DNA from: Paenibacillus polymyxa M1
Lineage (GTDB): Bacteria; Bacillota; Bacilli; Paenibacillales; Paenibacillaceae
NCBI RefSeq assembly: GCF_000237325.1
Contig: NC_017542.1
Coordinates: 5,512,501-5,576,500 of the forward strand
Direction: 5' to 3'
DNA length: 64,000 bases
The position numbers and the translations under genes were made by a program. Shown piece after piece: positions 35,822 to 45,367 of the stretch; within the stretch, counting starts at the first letter, position 1, and each line of letters opens with the position of its first letter. Under the pieces are notes generated by a model that did not search any database, was not told the DNA's origin, and worked only from the letters and a program-made list of their open reading frames with translations.

Positions 35822-36973
35822 TCAGGCCCCAGAAAGGATCTGCTCCAGCCAGCGTCTTAGCGCCGGACGATGCAATGTTAAATTATTGTCCCGATCAAGC
35901 CGATTATATTGAGCCGCGTATTTCTCTTCCAACATGGGATAAGAGCCACAGAGCTTCAAAAAACCGCGAATTTGGCAAACCGCCTTGATTTTTAGCAGTT
36001 CCTGTTTCGCCATATCAAGGGTAACTAGCCCCTCATCCATGAGCCGCTCGGCGTTGTCCACATCTCCAGTACGCAGCAGCATAAGTCCGCGCATCATGCG
36101 ATAACGACCCAGTTCACGCAAATACGGAGCTTTCGACAGCATGCCTTCCAGACGATCAGAAAGTTCAGCAGCCTTTTCCATGTGATTGGCAACCAGATGC
36201 ATGTACATCTCCATGAGCGCAACCGGCATCACAAATTTATCGAGATCATCCCGCTCCATGACCATTAAGGTCAGTGGTAGACCTTCCTGTGCGCGTTCAG
36301 GTTGTCCATTTTCCACATAAGCCTCCAGGATATTGAGGATGCGTAATTCGCGCTCTTGGTCACTGGACAGCAATCCACTGACAAGCGCACGCTCACATAG
36401 AGCAAGCCCCTCATCCGTTACCCCTGCTGTGCCCGTATATAGCAGCAGCATCCAATACAAACGGTCCGCGGGTGCAAAATCCTCCTGCTTCAAGAACCAA
36501 GCCACATCTGCCTGTACAAAACGGGTATACATTTGATAAAAGGAGGACATTTGAAAACCCATCTGCTCCTGCTGGGCAGCCAGTGCTACGATGGAATTTC
36601 CCTGTCCCAACAGCTGGTATTTGCGGAATAGTCCATGTACGGCGTCTTGCACCTCCTGATCGTGCAAGGACGGATGGTTCTGTTGCTGCACGTCAGTCAA
36701 GGTCAAGCTGTAGCCATACCCTCTGACCGTATGAATACGAAGCCCAGTCCATGCCTTAAGTTTTTTGCGCAATCTGTAGATATGATCATCCACGGTACGC
36801 TCCACTGGATATTCCAACGGCCACACACAATCCAGCAGTTGTTCCCGGGTGAACACCTGATTCCGGTTATCATATAGGAAGCGCAGCAACGCAAACTCTT
36901 TAGCCAACAACATAACACGATCTGCATTATAGACCACGCTATAGCCATCTGCATCAAATTGCAGCCTGATCAT
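35822..36973 (-). CDS. Winged-helix transcription regulator with TPR-like (BTAD) domain
   Basis: 383 aa from ATG 36973, supported by GGAGG and GAGGTGG just upstream; overlaps the end of the MFS gene by 20 bases. N-terminal OmpR/PhoB-type winged helix (KEFALLRFLYDNRNQVFTRE, VDDHIYRLRKKL, VRGYGYSL) followed by helical repeats of the bacterial transcriptional-activation type. No receiver domain. Likely controls the adjacent transporter genes; input unknown. Confidence 0.78.
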   Translation of the reverse strand: MIRLQFDADGYSVVYNADRVMLLAKEFALLRFLYDNRNQVFTREQLLDCVWPLEYPVERTVDDHIYRLRKKLKAWTGLRIHTVRGYGYSLTLTDVQQQNHPSLHDQEVQDAVHGLFRKYQLLGQGNSIVALAAQQEQMGFQMSSFYQMYTRFVQADVAWFLKQEDFAPADRLYWMLLLYTGTAGVTDEGLALCERALVSGLLSSDQERELRILNILEAYVENGQPERAQEGLPLTLMVMERDDLDKFVMPVALMEMYMHLVANHMEKAAELSDRLEGMLSKAPYLRELGRYRMMRGLMLLRTGDVDNAERLMDEGLVTLDMAKQELLKIKAVCQIRGFLKLCGSYPMLEEKYAAQYNRLDRDNNLTLHRPALRRWLEQILSGA

Positions 36974-38192
36974 CCACCTCGCCTCCGACATATCGTTTCT
37001 TGGCTGCACCCAGGCCTATAAACATAAGCAGCACACTCAGGCACAAGAGTAAAAGCAGCGGAATTGTCCAGCCCTGTGTCGCATCATGCAAATAACCGAA
37101 TAGTGTCGGTCCTGTCGCTGCCAGCAAATAACCAAAGGATTGCGCCATACCTGACAGTTCTGCGGCCTGCTGCGGTGTCCGGGTCCGCAAATTAAAGAAC
37201 ATCATGACTAGCGGGAAAGCAAAACCACCTGCTATTCCAATACAAATAACCCAAACTACACTCCACTGTGTAGCCCCGAGCAGAAATCCACCCAGACCGA
37301 TAAAATAGAGCACTGCCATAATCAGAACCAATAGCCGCTGATCCTTCACTCGCGCCGCCCAAATAGGAACAATAAAAGTAAATGGCATTTGTGAAAATTG
37401 CAGCACAGACAGCATCCATCCCGCAGTCTCTGAATCCATTCCCTGTCCGCTCATCATTTCGGGAAACCAGGCAGCAGGAACATAGAAGAGGGCAGATTGC
37501 AGCCCCATGAACAGCGTCACCTTCCATGCCAAAGACGATTTATACACATTCACCGTTCGGGCGGATACTACCGCTTGATTAGCTGTTCGGCGCACCTTAA
37601 GAAGCTGGGGCACCCAGAGTAAAATACCTACGACGCCAATAATCGCCCAGATCCCTAAAGCACCACGCCAGCCCATTCCTCCATTCAGAGCCAGCGGTAT
37701 ACTCAGACCGGATGCTGTTGCAGCGACCACATTCATGGATACAGAATATACGCCGGTCATCAGTCCGCTATTGCGAGGGAACTCTTCTTTGATCAAGCTG
37801 GGCAGCAAAACATTGCACACAGCAATAGCCAGTCCCAGCATCGCAGTCCCGACAAATAATGCAGTCACCCCCAACGTCGAGCGCACCACAATACCTGCGG
37901 TCAACAGCAGCAAGGCTGCAAAAATAACAAGCGGCGACCCGAAGCGGCGCGACAATTGGGCTACAAAAGGCGACAACAGCGCAAAAGCAAGCAGCGGCAA
38001 TGTCGTTAACAGACCACTTAGTGTATTCGAAATATGCAAAGAATCCTTAATCAAACCGATAAGAGGTCCTACCGAAGTAATCGAGGCGCGCAGATTGGCA
38101 CCTACCAGGATGATCCCTACGGCTAGCAGCCAAGGACCGGCATGCCACAAAGATTTGTATACCAAAGCTCGTTGGTGTTGCTGTGAACTCAT
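36954..38192 (-). CDS. MFS transporter (CynX/NimT-like)
   Basis: 412 aa from ATG 38192, with GGAGAG upstream; the ATG at 38237 lacks one. About 12 membrane segments; VGANLRASITSVGPLI near the start is typical of the CynX/NimT/YycB group that exports cyanate, nitroimidazole or similar small compounds. Coupled to the downstream winged-helix regulator. Confidence 0.85.
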   Translation of the reverse strand: MSSQQHQRALVYKSLWHAGPWLLAVGIILVGANLRASITSVGPLIGLIKDSLHISNTLSGLLTTLPLLAFALLSPFVAQLSRRFGSPLVIFAALLLLTAGIVVRSTLGVTALFVGTAMLGLAIAVCNVLLPSLIKEEFPRNSGLMTGVYSVSMNVVAATASGLSIPLALNGGMGWRGALGIWAIIGVVGILLWVPQLLKVRRTANQAVVSARTVNVYKSSLAWKVTLFMGLQSALFYVPAAWFPEMMSGQGMDSETAGWMLSVLQFSQMPFTFIVPIWAARVKDQRLLVLIMAVLYFIGLGGFLLGATQWSVVWVICIGIAGGFAFPLVMMFFNLRTRTPQQAAELSGMAQSFGYLLAATGPTLFGYLHDATQGWTIPLLLLLCLSVLLMFIGLGAAKKRYVGGEVDDQAAI

Positions 38193-38370
38193 CTCTCCAT
38201 TCTCCAATCCATTCTGTATTATGCTCAAAGGCTCCAACCAAGTGTAACGGCTGGAGCCTAGGCAATTTTTTATCTCATTAAATTATAAAGGCATTCGTGC
38301 CATATGCATAGGACGGAATCGACATAGCATCCCAAATCTTCATGTTCAGCTTAACGCTTCATCATGCAAA

Positions 38371-38410
38371 AAAGCTGCCTGAAAGGACGAATTCCTTTTG
38401 AGGCAGCTTT
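38371..38410 (-). terminator. Terminator after kduD
   Basis: AAAGCTGCCT / AGGCAGCTTT, with a T-run on the minus strand. Confidence 0.85.
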
Positions 38411-38441
38411 CAGTTCATGACTTATATGTGGTCAGCGCTGC

Positions 38442-39218
38442 TTAACGTACCAGCCAGCCGCCATCCACCGCCAAGATATGACCGTTCATGTAGTCCGAAC
38501 CCTGACTGGCGAGGAAAACAACAACCCCCATCAGATCAGACGGATCGCCCCAACGACCCGCAGGAATACGCGACAAGATTTCTTGATTGCGGTTTTCATC
38601 CGCACGAATTGGAGCGGTATTCGCCGTAGCAATGTAACCAGGAGCAATCGCGTTAATCTGAATGTTATGAACCGCCAGCTCGTTTGCGAATGCCTTGGTC
38701 AAGCCAGCTACTGCATGCTTGCTTGCTGTATACGGCGGAACGAACTTGCCGCCCTGGAAAGCAAGCATAGAAGCGACATTGATAATCTTCCCGCTTTTTT
38801 GCTCTACCATTATCTTCGCCACTTCCTGGCTCAAATGGTATACAGCATTCAGGTTGATTTCCATAACAGCGTCCCAATCTTCGTCTTTATACTCCAGCAG
38901 AGGAGCGCGGCGAATCGTACCCGCATTATTGACAAGGATATCAATTTTGCCAAATTCCTTGATGCACTCTTCTACAAGCTTTTTAAGGGATGCTTTTTCA
39001 GTCAGGTCGGCTTGGTGAAAAGCAAACTTCACACCCGTCGGCTCCAGCAGACGTCTTGTTTCTTCATAATCATCATTGTTAGCTACAATGAACAGGTTTG
39101 CGCCTGCTTTGGCCAAAGCTACGGAGTATCCTTGACCCAAACCAGTGTTGCCTCCTGTTACAATCGCCGTTTTACCTTTGAGACTGAAAAAATCCAATGA
39201 AAAATGGTCCAAACCCAT
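38442..39218 (-). CDS. kduD: 2-dehydro-3-deoxy-D-gluconate 5-dehydrogenase (KduD)
   Basis: 258 aa classical short-chain dehydrogenase: TGGNTGLGQGY, NNAG, Ser in NVASMLAF, YTASK catalytic Tyr/Lys, NAIAPGYIATANT. It reduces 2,5-diketo-3-deoxygluconate (from KduI) to 2-keto-3-deoxygluconate in pectin/uronate breakdown. Third gene of kduI-kdgA-kduD; its neighbours settle the name over other SDRs. Confidence 0.92.
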   Translation of the reverse strand: MGLDHFSLDFFSLKGKTAIVTGGNTGLGQGYSVALAKAGANLFIVANNDDYEETRRLLEPTGVKFAFHQADLTEKASLKKLVEECIKEFGKIDILVNNAGTIRRAPLLEYKDEDWDAVMEINLNAVYHLSQEVAKIMVEQKSGKIINVASMLAFQGGKFVPPYTASKHAVAGLTKAFANELAVHNIQINAIAPGYIATANTAPIRADENRNQEILSRIPAGRWGDPSDLMGVVVFLASQGSDYMNGHILAVDGGWLVR

Positions 39219-39267
39219 GCCTACGCCTCCATCACAAATTAGTATAAAAACCTATATTTTCTGAAGC

Positions 39268-39912
39268 CTACAACGCTGCACGTACTTCTTTATATTTAGC
39301 TACATAACGCGCTGCATTTTCTGTGATCAAGTCGTAGCGACCTTCCTTGGCTGGAGCCGTCAAATTGCCTCCAATTCCCACAGCCACACATCCGTTACGC
39401 AGCCAGGTTTCCATATTATCCAGATCAACGCCACCCGTTGGCATAATCTGCACGTGAGGCATTGGTCCTCTCACGGCCTTAACAAAGTCCGCCCCCATCG
39501 TATTGCCCGGGAACAACTTCACGACATCACTGCCCAATTTCATGGCTTCCTTGATCTCATTCAGCGTCATACAGCCAGGCATATAAGGAATCGCGTACAA
39601 ATTGCATAGCTTCGCTGTTTCTTCTTCAAAAGAAGGACTCACAACAAATTCTGCTCCGGCCAGAATAGCAATTCTCGCCGTCAGTGACTCCAGTACAGTT
39701 CCTGCACCAATAACGGCCCGGTCCTTAAATTCGTCTCTCAATCTTCGAATGACCTGATCCGCATCCGGTGTGGTAAACGTAAGCTCAATATTATCCAAGC
39801 CGCCTTCAATACAGGCTTTGGACATTTGATACGCTTCCTCCGCTGTGTTTCCCCGAATGACTGCGACAACACCAACCGAAGTGATATGTTCCAAAACTTT
39901 CTTTTTCGTCAT
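39268..39912 (-). CDS. kdgA: KDPG/KHG aldolase
   Basis: 214 aa from ATG 39912 (GGATCAGGAAC upstream). Class I aldolase: GVVAVIRGNTAEEA, GLDNIELTFTTPDA (Glu), GAGTVL, YMPGCMTLNE, DVVKLFPGN (Schiff-base Lys) and PTGGVDLDN. Splits 2-keto-3-deoxy-6-phosphogluconate into pyruvate and glyceraldehyde 3-phosphate. Middle gene of the KDG operon. Confidence 0.93.
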   Translation of the reverse strand: MTKKKVLEHITSVGVVAVIRGNTAEEAYQMSKACIEGGLDNIELTFTTPDADQVIRRLRDEFKDRAVIGAGTVLESLTARIAILAGAEFVVSPSFEEETAKLCNLYAIPYMPGCMTLNEIKEAMKLGSDVVKLFPGNTMGADFVKAVRGPMPHVQIMPTGGVDLDNMETWLRNGCVAVGIGGNLTAPAKEGRYDLITENAARYVAKYKEVRAAL

Positions 39913-39991
39913 GTTCCTGATCCTTTCCACGAATGGGATGACCATGGTTCCTCAGCCGCTTGCAGGTCTACGCTCCAATGCAATGACCGGA

Positions 39992-40822
39992 TTAACGCAG
40001 CTCGCTCATGGCTACCTGATCCATGTCCTTGTATGTTTTATTTTCACCGGCCATGCCCCAAATGAAGGTATAGCTACCCGTAGCCGCACCGCAGTGGATA
40101 GACCAAGGTGGGGAAATAACGGCTTCATCATTTTTCATGACCAGATGGCGCGTTTCGTTCGGCTCACCCATCAGGTGGAACATTCTGGCGTTCTCATCCA
40201 GCTCAAAGTAGAAATACACTTCCATGCGACGGTCATGAACATGTGTTGGCATAGAGTTCCACACACTGCCGTTCTCTAATGTGGTCATACCCATAACCAG
40301 CTGGCAGCTTTGAATGCCTTCATCATGGATAAAGCGACGTAACGTGCGGTTATTGGCTGTTTCCTGCGAACCCAAACTTTCAGACGGAACATCGGCAAAA
40401 GACTGCTTCGTCGTCGGATACGTGGTATGAGCCAAGGCTGAAACGATATAGAACTTCGCAGGTTTTTCGCTGGAATCGCTTTCAAAGATCAACTCCTTGG
40501 CACCTTTACCTACGTAAAGACAGTCTTTTGTGGCCAGCTCGTAAGTTTCACCATCCACCTTGACCGTACCACTGCCGCCGACATTAAAGACACCCAGTTC
40601 ACGGCGCTCCAGGAAAGTTTCCGCTTTGATTTGATCGTTACCTTCCAGTGCAACAGATTTATTCACGGGGTGAATGCCCCCGATAATGACACGATCTTCA
40701 TGCGTATAGACCAGCTTTACTTCCTCAGGTACAAAAAGCTCCTGGATCAGATAGTGCTGACGCAACTCTTCAGTCGTAAAATGCTTGGCATGTTCGGGAT
40801 GAGTTGAATAACGCATTTCCAT
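39992..40822 (-). CDS. kduI: 5-dehydro-4-deoxy-D-glucuronate isomerase (KduI)
   Basis: 276 aa cupin; MEMRYSTHPEHAKHFTTEELR start, PTHVHDRRMEVYFYFE metal site and HCGAATGSYTFIWGMAGEN end are diagnostic. It isomerises the unsaturated uronate product of pectate breakdown to 2,5-diketo-3-deoxygluconate. First gene of the operon; AGGAGG lies before the ATG and a GATAAA/TTTATC palindrome before that. Confidence 0.95.
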   Translation of the reverse strand: MEMRYSTHPEHAKHFTTEELRQHYLIQELFVPEEVKLVYTHEDRVIIGGIHPVNKSVALEGNDQIKAETFLERRELGVFNVGGSGTVKVDGETYELATKDCLYVGKGAKELIFESDSSEKPAKFYIVSALAHTTYPTTKQSFADVPSESLGSQETANNRTLRRFIHDEGIQSCQLVMGMTTLENGSVWNSMPTHVHDRRMEVYFYFELDENARMFHLMGEPNETRHLVMKNDEAVISPPWSIHCGAATGSYTFIWGMAGENKTYKDMDQVAMSELR

Positions 40823-40842
40823 AAAAACATTCCTCCTGTTTA

Positions 40843-40858
40843 GATAAACTTTTTTATC
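40843..40858 (-). promoter_or_regulatory. Putative KdgR operator upstream of kduI
   Basis: GATAAA CTTT TTTATC, perfect 6-bp arms, 20-36 bases before kduI, where a LacI-type repressor would act. The remaining 40,859-41,115 region is AT-rich with further TTGATAAA-like runs. Confidence 0.45.
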
Positions 40859-41115
40859 AACGGAATTGTTATAAAAGCGATTTCTAACTCTACTTCTTAG
40901 CTAGAATTGTAATAATTATCTAAGAGGGTGTCAACCCAAAACTTCATTATTCCTAGAAAAAGCCTTAATATTCGCGAATTTTTACATACTTTTTACCTTT
41001 TGATAAACAAGAACATATTTTTTTATCTATTTTAACCAAAAAGTTTTTAGCAAATATATCAACTTACTCATTGTGAAAAACCGATTTATGTGATAATTTC
41101 ATTTTATTCAAGTGG

Positions 41116-41145
41116 TGCATACGCTTACAGATTTAGTTTACTAAA
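41116..41145 (+). promoter_or_regulatory. cre-like site and palindrome upstream of kdgK
   Basis: TGCATACGCTTACA at 41116-41129 matches the cre consensus with about two mismatches; right beside it TTTAG-TTTA-CTAAA (41132-41145) is an inverted repeat before the kdgK binding site AAGGAGG. Candidate CcpA and KdgR sites. Confidence 0.4.
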
Positions 41146-41162
41146 CATAAGGAGGAATTCAA

Positions 41163-42119
41163 ATGACCGCAACATTGGATGCTGTTACCTTCGGAGAACC
41201 CATGGCCATGTTTTACGCCAATGAAGCAGGCTCTCTGGATGAGGTGCGTTCATTCACCAAAGCGCTGGCCGGAGCGGAGACGAATGTTTCGGCCGGTTTG
41301 TCGCGTTTGGGACTACGAGCCGGACTCGTGACCAAACTTGGCGAGGATACGTTCGGCAAGTTCATTGCCGATGCACTGCGTCAAGAGAAGATTGACACCC
41401 AAAATGTCATGTTTACCAAAGACCACTCTACCGGGATGCTGATTAAATCCAAAGTTACCAGCGGCGATCCTGAGGTCGAATATTTTCGCAGGCATTCCGC
41501 CGCTTCCACACTGAGCATTGCTGATTTTAACGAGGCTTACTTTGCCGGGGCTCGCCACCTGCACTTTACAGGTATTTCTGTCGCACTTTCCCCTGAATGC
41601 CGCGACTTCGCCCGACATGCGAAGCAGTTTATGAAAAAGGCAGGCAAAACCGTATCCTTCGATCCCAACCTCAGACCCAAGTTATGGCCTGACACACAAA
41701 CGATGGTGGAGGCGATTAACGAAGCATCCGAGGGTTGCGACTGGCTGCTGCCAGGCATTCATGAAGGTAAAATACTAACAGGCTATACTTCGCCTGAAGA
41801 TATCGCTTCGTTCTACCTCGATCGCGGCACCTCGCTGGTGATCATCAAGCTGGGAACCGAAGGCGCCTATTACAAATCCGCAGATGCAGAGGGATATGTC
41901 AAGCGTTTCCGCGTAGATCATGTCGTGGATACCGTCGGCGCAGGTGACGGCTTTGCCGCAGGTGTTATCAGCGCACTGCTGGAAGGATTACCCCTGGCTG
42001 AAGCAGTCAAGCGCGGTAATGCACTTGGTGCGCTGGCTGTCATGTCAGCCGGAGACATGGACGGCTATCCGACGCGAGCCGAATTGGAATCTTTTTTGCT
42101 CAGCGCCAGCACCAATTAG
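41163..42119 (+). CDS. kdgK: 2-keto-3-deoxygluconate kinase
   Basis: 318 aa PfkB-family sugar kinase: GAETNVSAGLSRLG, DPNLRPKLW and the catalytic DTVGAGDGFAAG. Phosphorylates KDG to KDPG for the aldolase. Divergent from kduI-kdgA-kduD; ends in a terminator shared with kdgR. Confidence 0.93.
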   Translation: MTATLDAVTFGEPMAMFYANEAGSLDEVRSFTKALAGAETNVSAGLSRLGLRAGLVTKLGEDTFGKFIADALRQEKIDTQNVMFTKDHSTGMLIKSKVTSGDPEVEYFRRHSAASTLSIADFNEAYFAGARHLHFTGISVALSPECRDFARHAKQFMKKAGKTVSFDPNLRPKLWPDTQTMVEAINEASEGCDWLLPGIHEGKILTGYTSPEDIASFYLDRGTSLVIIKLGTEGAYYKSADAEGYVKRFRVDHVVDTVGAGDGFAAGVISALLEGLPLAEAVKRGNALGALAVMSAGDMDGYPTRAELESFLLSASTN

Positions 42120-42200
42120 TTTGGGTTCATTCCCCGCATAACCTTCACCGCTATGAGCGCAAGCTCAACAAGGCCGAATCCTAAGTCAGCCTTAACTTCC

Positions 42201-42279
42201 AATAGCCCGTATTCGCATTTGTACGATCTGAGCAGCATACGCATACTTAGGTCGTACAAAGGAATACGGGCTATTTTTA
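42201..42279. terminator. Bidirectional terminator between kdgK and kdgR
   Basis: AATAGCCCGTATTC pairs with GGAATACGGGCTATT, and TTGTACGA with TCGTACAA inside it, giving a long two-part stem with T/A-rich flanks. Confidence 0.85.
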
Positions 42280-42299
42280 TATATATGACATATACTCGT

Positions 42300-43313
42300 C
42301 TACAGCGTTTTGACGGATTCCCCTCGATTGATATCCGGCACAAATCGGTAAATAATCGGAACCGACTCGCCGCCTTCCTCAATGCTGGACAGCAGCGTTT
42401 TTGCCGCCTGCTTCCCCATATCCGCAATCGGTTGTGTAATGGTCGTAATGGGCGGATTGTAAATATGGGCAAACTCCGCATCGTCAATCCCGATAATGGA
42501 CAATTCTGCCGGAATACGTATACGGCGGGCATTCACATACTTCAACGCCTCAGCCAACACGATATCATTCCCGGCCAACAGTGCAGTCGGCGGCTCCGGC
42601 AGTTGGAACAGTTCCTTCAGTGTCTGCTGGATTTCTTCTCTCGGCACACTGTGCATATACTCTTCACGAAATGGCAAGCCATGCTCCTCCAGCGCCTTCT
42701 TATATCCGCTGAGCCGCTCCACTCGTGGAGTAATCCGATTCAAGCCAAGGGGCAAGGTAATCAACGCAATTCGTTCATGCTTGTGAGCCACAAGTTCCTG
42801 AATCGCCAGCTTAATCGCCATTTCGTTATCCAGCAGCAGGCTGCGTGTATTGACACCGTCCACCAGGCGGTCCAAAAACACCAATGGATATTTTTCCCGA
42901 ATGAGCTGGTTGTAAATGTCCGCATGCTTTCCTGTCGGGAAGATGATTAAGCCGTCCACTTGGCGGGCCTTGAGCATCTCAATATACTGACTTTCCTTGT
43001 CAGGGTTTTCATCGGCGTTGCAAATGATCACCTGAATGCCAAAGCGCTGTAATTCCTCCTCAATCGCACGGATAGACTGAATCGACAGCGTATAATCAAT
43101 GTTGGCTACAATAACTCCCACCATAAACGTCCGGTTTTGCTTCAAGCTGCGGGCCAGCCCGTTAGGCTGATAGTTCAGCTCTTGAATAACCTCGGCGATC
43201 CGGTCCTTGGTTTGGTCGCTCATATATTTATATCGTTTGTTCAGAAATTGCGAGACCGTGCTTTTAGACACTCCCGCCTTCTGGGCAACATCTTCAATCG
43301 TCGGCTTCTTCAT
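42300..43313 (-). CDS. kdgR: LacI-family regulator, KdgR-like
   Basis: 337 aa; ACAAGGAGTG precedes the ATG. LacI helix-turn-helix (TIEDVAQKAGVSKSTVSQFLN), hinge NYQPNGLARSL and periplasmic-binding-type ligand domain. Genomic position beside kdgK and the kdu operon makes it the likely KDG-responsive repressor; the palindromes at 40843 and 41132 are candidate operators. Confidence 0.85.
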   Translation of the reverse strand: MKKPTIEDVAQKAGVSKSTVSQFLNKRYKYMSDQTKDRIAEVIQELNYQPNGLARSLKQNRTFMVGVIVANIDYTLSIQSIRAIEEELQRFGIQVIICNADENPDKESQYIEMLKARQVDGLIIFPTGKHADIYNQLIREKYPLVFLDRLVDGVNTRSLLLDNEMAIKLAIQELVAHKHERIALITLPLGLNRITPRVERLSGYKKALEEHGLPFREEYMHSVPREEIQQTLKELFQLPEPPTALLAGNDIVLAEALKYVNARRIRIPAELSIIGIDDAEFAHIYNPPITTITQPIADMGKQAAKTLLSSIEEGGESVPIIYRFVPDINRGESVKTL

Positions 43314-43512
43314 CGGTACACTCCTTGTCTTTCATGTACTGCGTTAGTGCAACAAAAGTATATCTTTCTTTTAGTAAATTTACCATACTTCTATTTATGA
43401 ATGCCATTATGATATATTCTGAGCTTAAAACTTACCTGTGGTGCCACTTCGCCAACTCCATTTTCATATACAATTTTTGGTCCTCTGCTATTTCCTCTCT
43501 ACGCAGTAAAAA

Positions 43513-43545
43513 GAGGTAGTTCAAGATGTTCTCTTGAACTACCTC
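43513..43545 (-). terminator. Terminator after the MATE gene
   Basis: Perfect 14-bp stem GAGGTAGTTCAAGA / TCTTGAACTACCTC, loop TGTTC; T-run on the minus strand. Confidence 0.9.
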
Positions 43546-43602
43546 CACGTATACAACTCTATCGAAAAGCTAGGTTCCAGTTAACCCGAATGACTACTTG
43601 GA

Positions 43603-45012
43603 TTAGTGTGCCGGAACAGGCGTAGCAGGTTGATCCGGTGTATCGTGCTCGACCAGCGAATGCCTTTCCCATAACCGGCTTCTCCAGCGGGCATACATGA
43701 TGACAGCACGAGTCCATTCATCAGCAGCAATCGCCAGCCACACACCAGCGAGTCCCATATCCAGCTTGAATACCAGCAGATAACCCAGCGGCAAGCTCAT
43801 GCAGACCATGGAGATCAGACCCATAAAGACTGGGAACTTGGCATCTCCAGCAGCACGCAACGAGTTAATAATGACGATATTTGTCGTCCGGCCAGTTTCC
43901 AGCAGAATGCTAAGTAAAATAACCTGCGCACCCAAACGAATAATTTCAGGGTTTTCCGTAAACAAACCGAGTAAGGGTACACGGAAAAAGATAACCACTG
44001 CATCAATGATCACAGTCACGAGCAGCGCCCATTTCACACTGCTCAATACACGTTTATAAGCCGTATCCTTCTCCCTGGCTCCCACGAGCCTTCCCACTAC
44101 AATAGCCGTTCCCATACCAACTGCCATACTGAACAAATAAATATAGCTCGAAATATTATTGGCATATTGACGTGTCGCCATCGCTTCAGCGCCCAGATAA
44201 GTCACATACAGTGTAAATATGAGCTGACACGACTGATACATGATGGACTCCAGCGCGGATGGTACACCAATACGCAATATTTTTGTGATGAATTTTCTGG
44301 ATAAATGGACGTAATATTTCCACTCGACACGGACCTCAGTTACCCGGTACATCAGCCAGAAGAAGATCAAGAGACAAATAAAGCGGCTACCTACTGTAGA
44401 AATAGCAGCACCTTCTACACCGAGTGCAGGCATTCCCCAATGCCCCAAAATTAAAACATAGTTGCCGACCACGTGGATCACGTTCATAAAAACCGATACA
44501 TACATCGTTTCTTTGGTAAAACCATGCGTACGAATGGTCGCCGCCAGCGAGTTAATCAATGCCTGAAGGAAAATGGCCCCCCCGACAATACTCATATAGG
44601 ATTCTGCGTAAGTCAGAATATCCCCCTGGACATTTAGCCATTGCAACATATGAGTACCAAACACAAGAAAAATCACGCTTAGCAAAAGACCTACCATTAA
44701 ATTCAGAGTAATGGCCGTACCCGTCACCTGGGCCGCTTCGACAAGTTTCTTAGAACCGATATATTGAGCTACGACGATAGCAGCGCCGTTGCCGATAACC
44801 TCCAGTACAAGGATAGCGATTGAAATAATTTGATTGGACGCGCCCACACCCGACACTGCATTATCAGATACAGAACTGAGCATGAATGTATCGACGCTTC
44901 CCATTAGCATAAACAGGAACAATTCAAGGAAAATAGGCCATGTCAAACGGAACAAATTCAGTTCCTTGGCTTCGGACAATACCGAACCATTTTTTAGTGC
45001 TCTGGTTGTCAT
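43603..45012 (-). CDS. MATE-family efflux transporter
   Basis: 469 aa, twelve membrane segments. LFRLTWPIFLELFLFMLMGSVD, FLQALINSLAATIRTHG and a second-half AMGMGTAIVVGRLVGA are typical of NorM/YeeO-type MATE exporters, which expel organic cations by Na+ or H+ exchange. Single-gene unit. Confidence 0.9.
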   Translation of the reverse strand: MTTRALKNGSVLSEAKELNLFRLTWPIFLELFLFMLMGSVDTFMLSSVSDNAVSGVGASNQIISIAILVLEVIGNGAAIVVAQYIGSKKLVEAAQVTGTAITLNLMVGLLLSVIFLVFGTHMLQWLNVQGDILTYAESYMSIVGGAIFLQALINSLAATIRTHGFTKETMYVSVFMNVIHVVGNYVLILGHWGMPALGVEGAAISTVGSRFICLLIFFWLMYRVTEVRVEWKYYVHLSRKFITKILRIGVPSALESIMYQSCQLIFTLYVTYLGAEAMATRQYANNISSYIYLFSMAVGMGTAIVVGRLVGAREKDTAYKRVLSSVKWALLVTVIIDAVVIFFRVPLLGLFTENPEIIRLGAQVILLSILLETGRTTNIVIINSLRAAGDAKFPVFMGLISMVCMSLPLGYLLVFKLDMGLAGVWLAIAADEWTRAVIMYARWRSRLWERHSLVEHDTPDQPATPVPAH

Positions 45013-45367
45013 TCATTCACCTTTCTTCATAGAATATTTAATGATCAAAGGGTATGTTAGCACAGTCATTCTGAAAATACATCCCGTTTACGTAAAATGA
45101 TTTGAAAAATACGTAAGAATTCATTTATCACCTTCTTATAATTGATTATCGAACTTTATTGAAACAGGATGTTGCAAGATTGTATTAGGAATCTGGACTT
45201 TTCGACGTCGTTATGAGCTAAAGGGTATAATAGATTAAGAGCTTGTGAGCATTGCCGCTGACAGGTTGTGCAGATTGTTGTATGCTTCCTAAGCATAATT
45301 TGTAAGCTGGAAATGGATTATATAGGTCATTCATAGACTTAAACGGTAATAAAGGAGGCTTTTACAG
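45013..45367 (+). promoter_or_regulatory. Intergenic region with -10 and a TATGCTT palindrome
   Basis: 355 bp. TATAAT at 45226-45231 is the best -10 towards the downstream oxidoreductase gene; no strong -35. At 45281-45297 TATGCTT-CCT-AAGCATA is a perfect 7-bp inverted repeat, about 70 bases before the gene, a plausible repressor site. No RNA gene seen. Confidence 0.4.
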
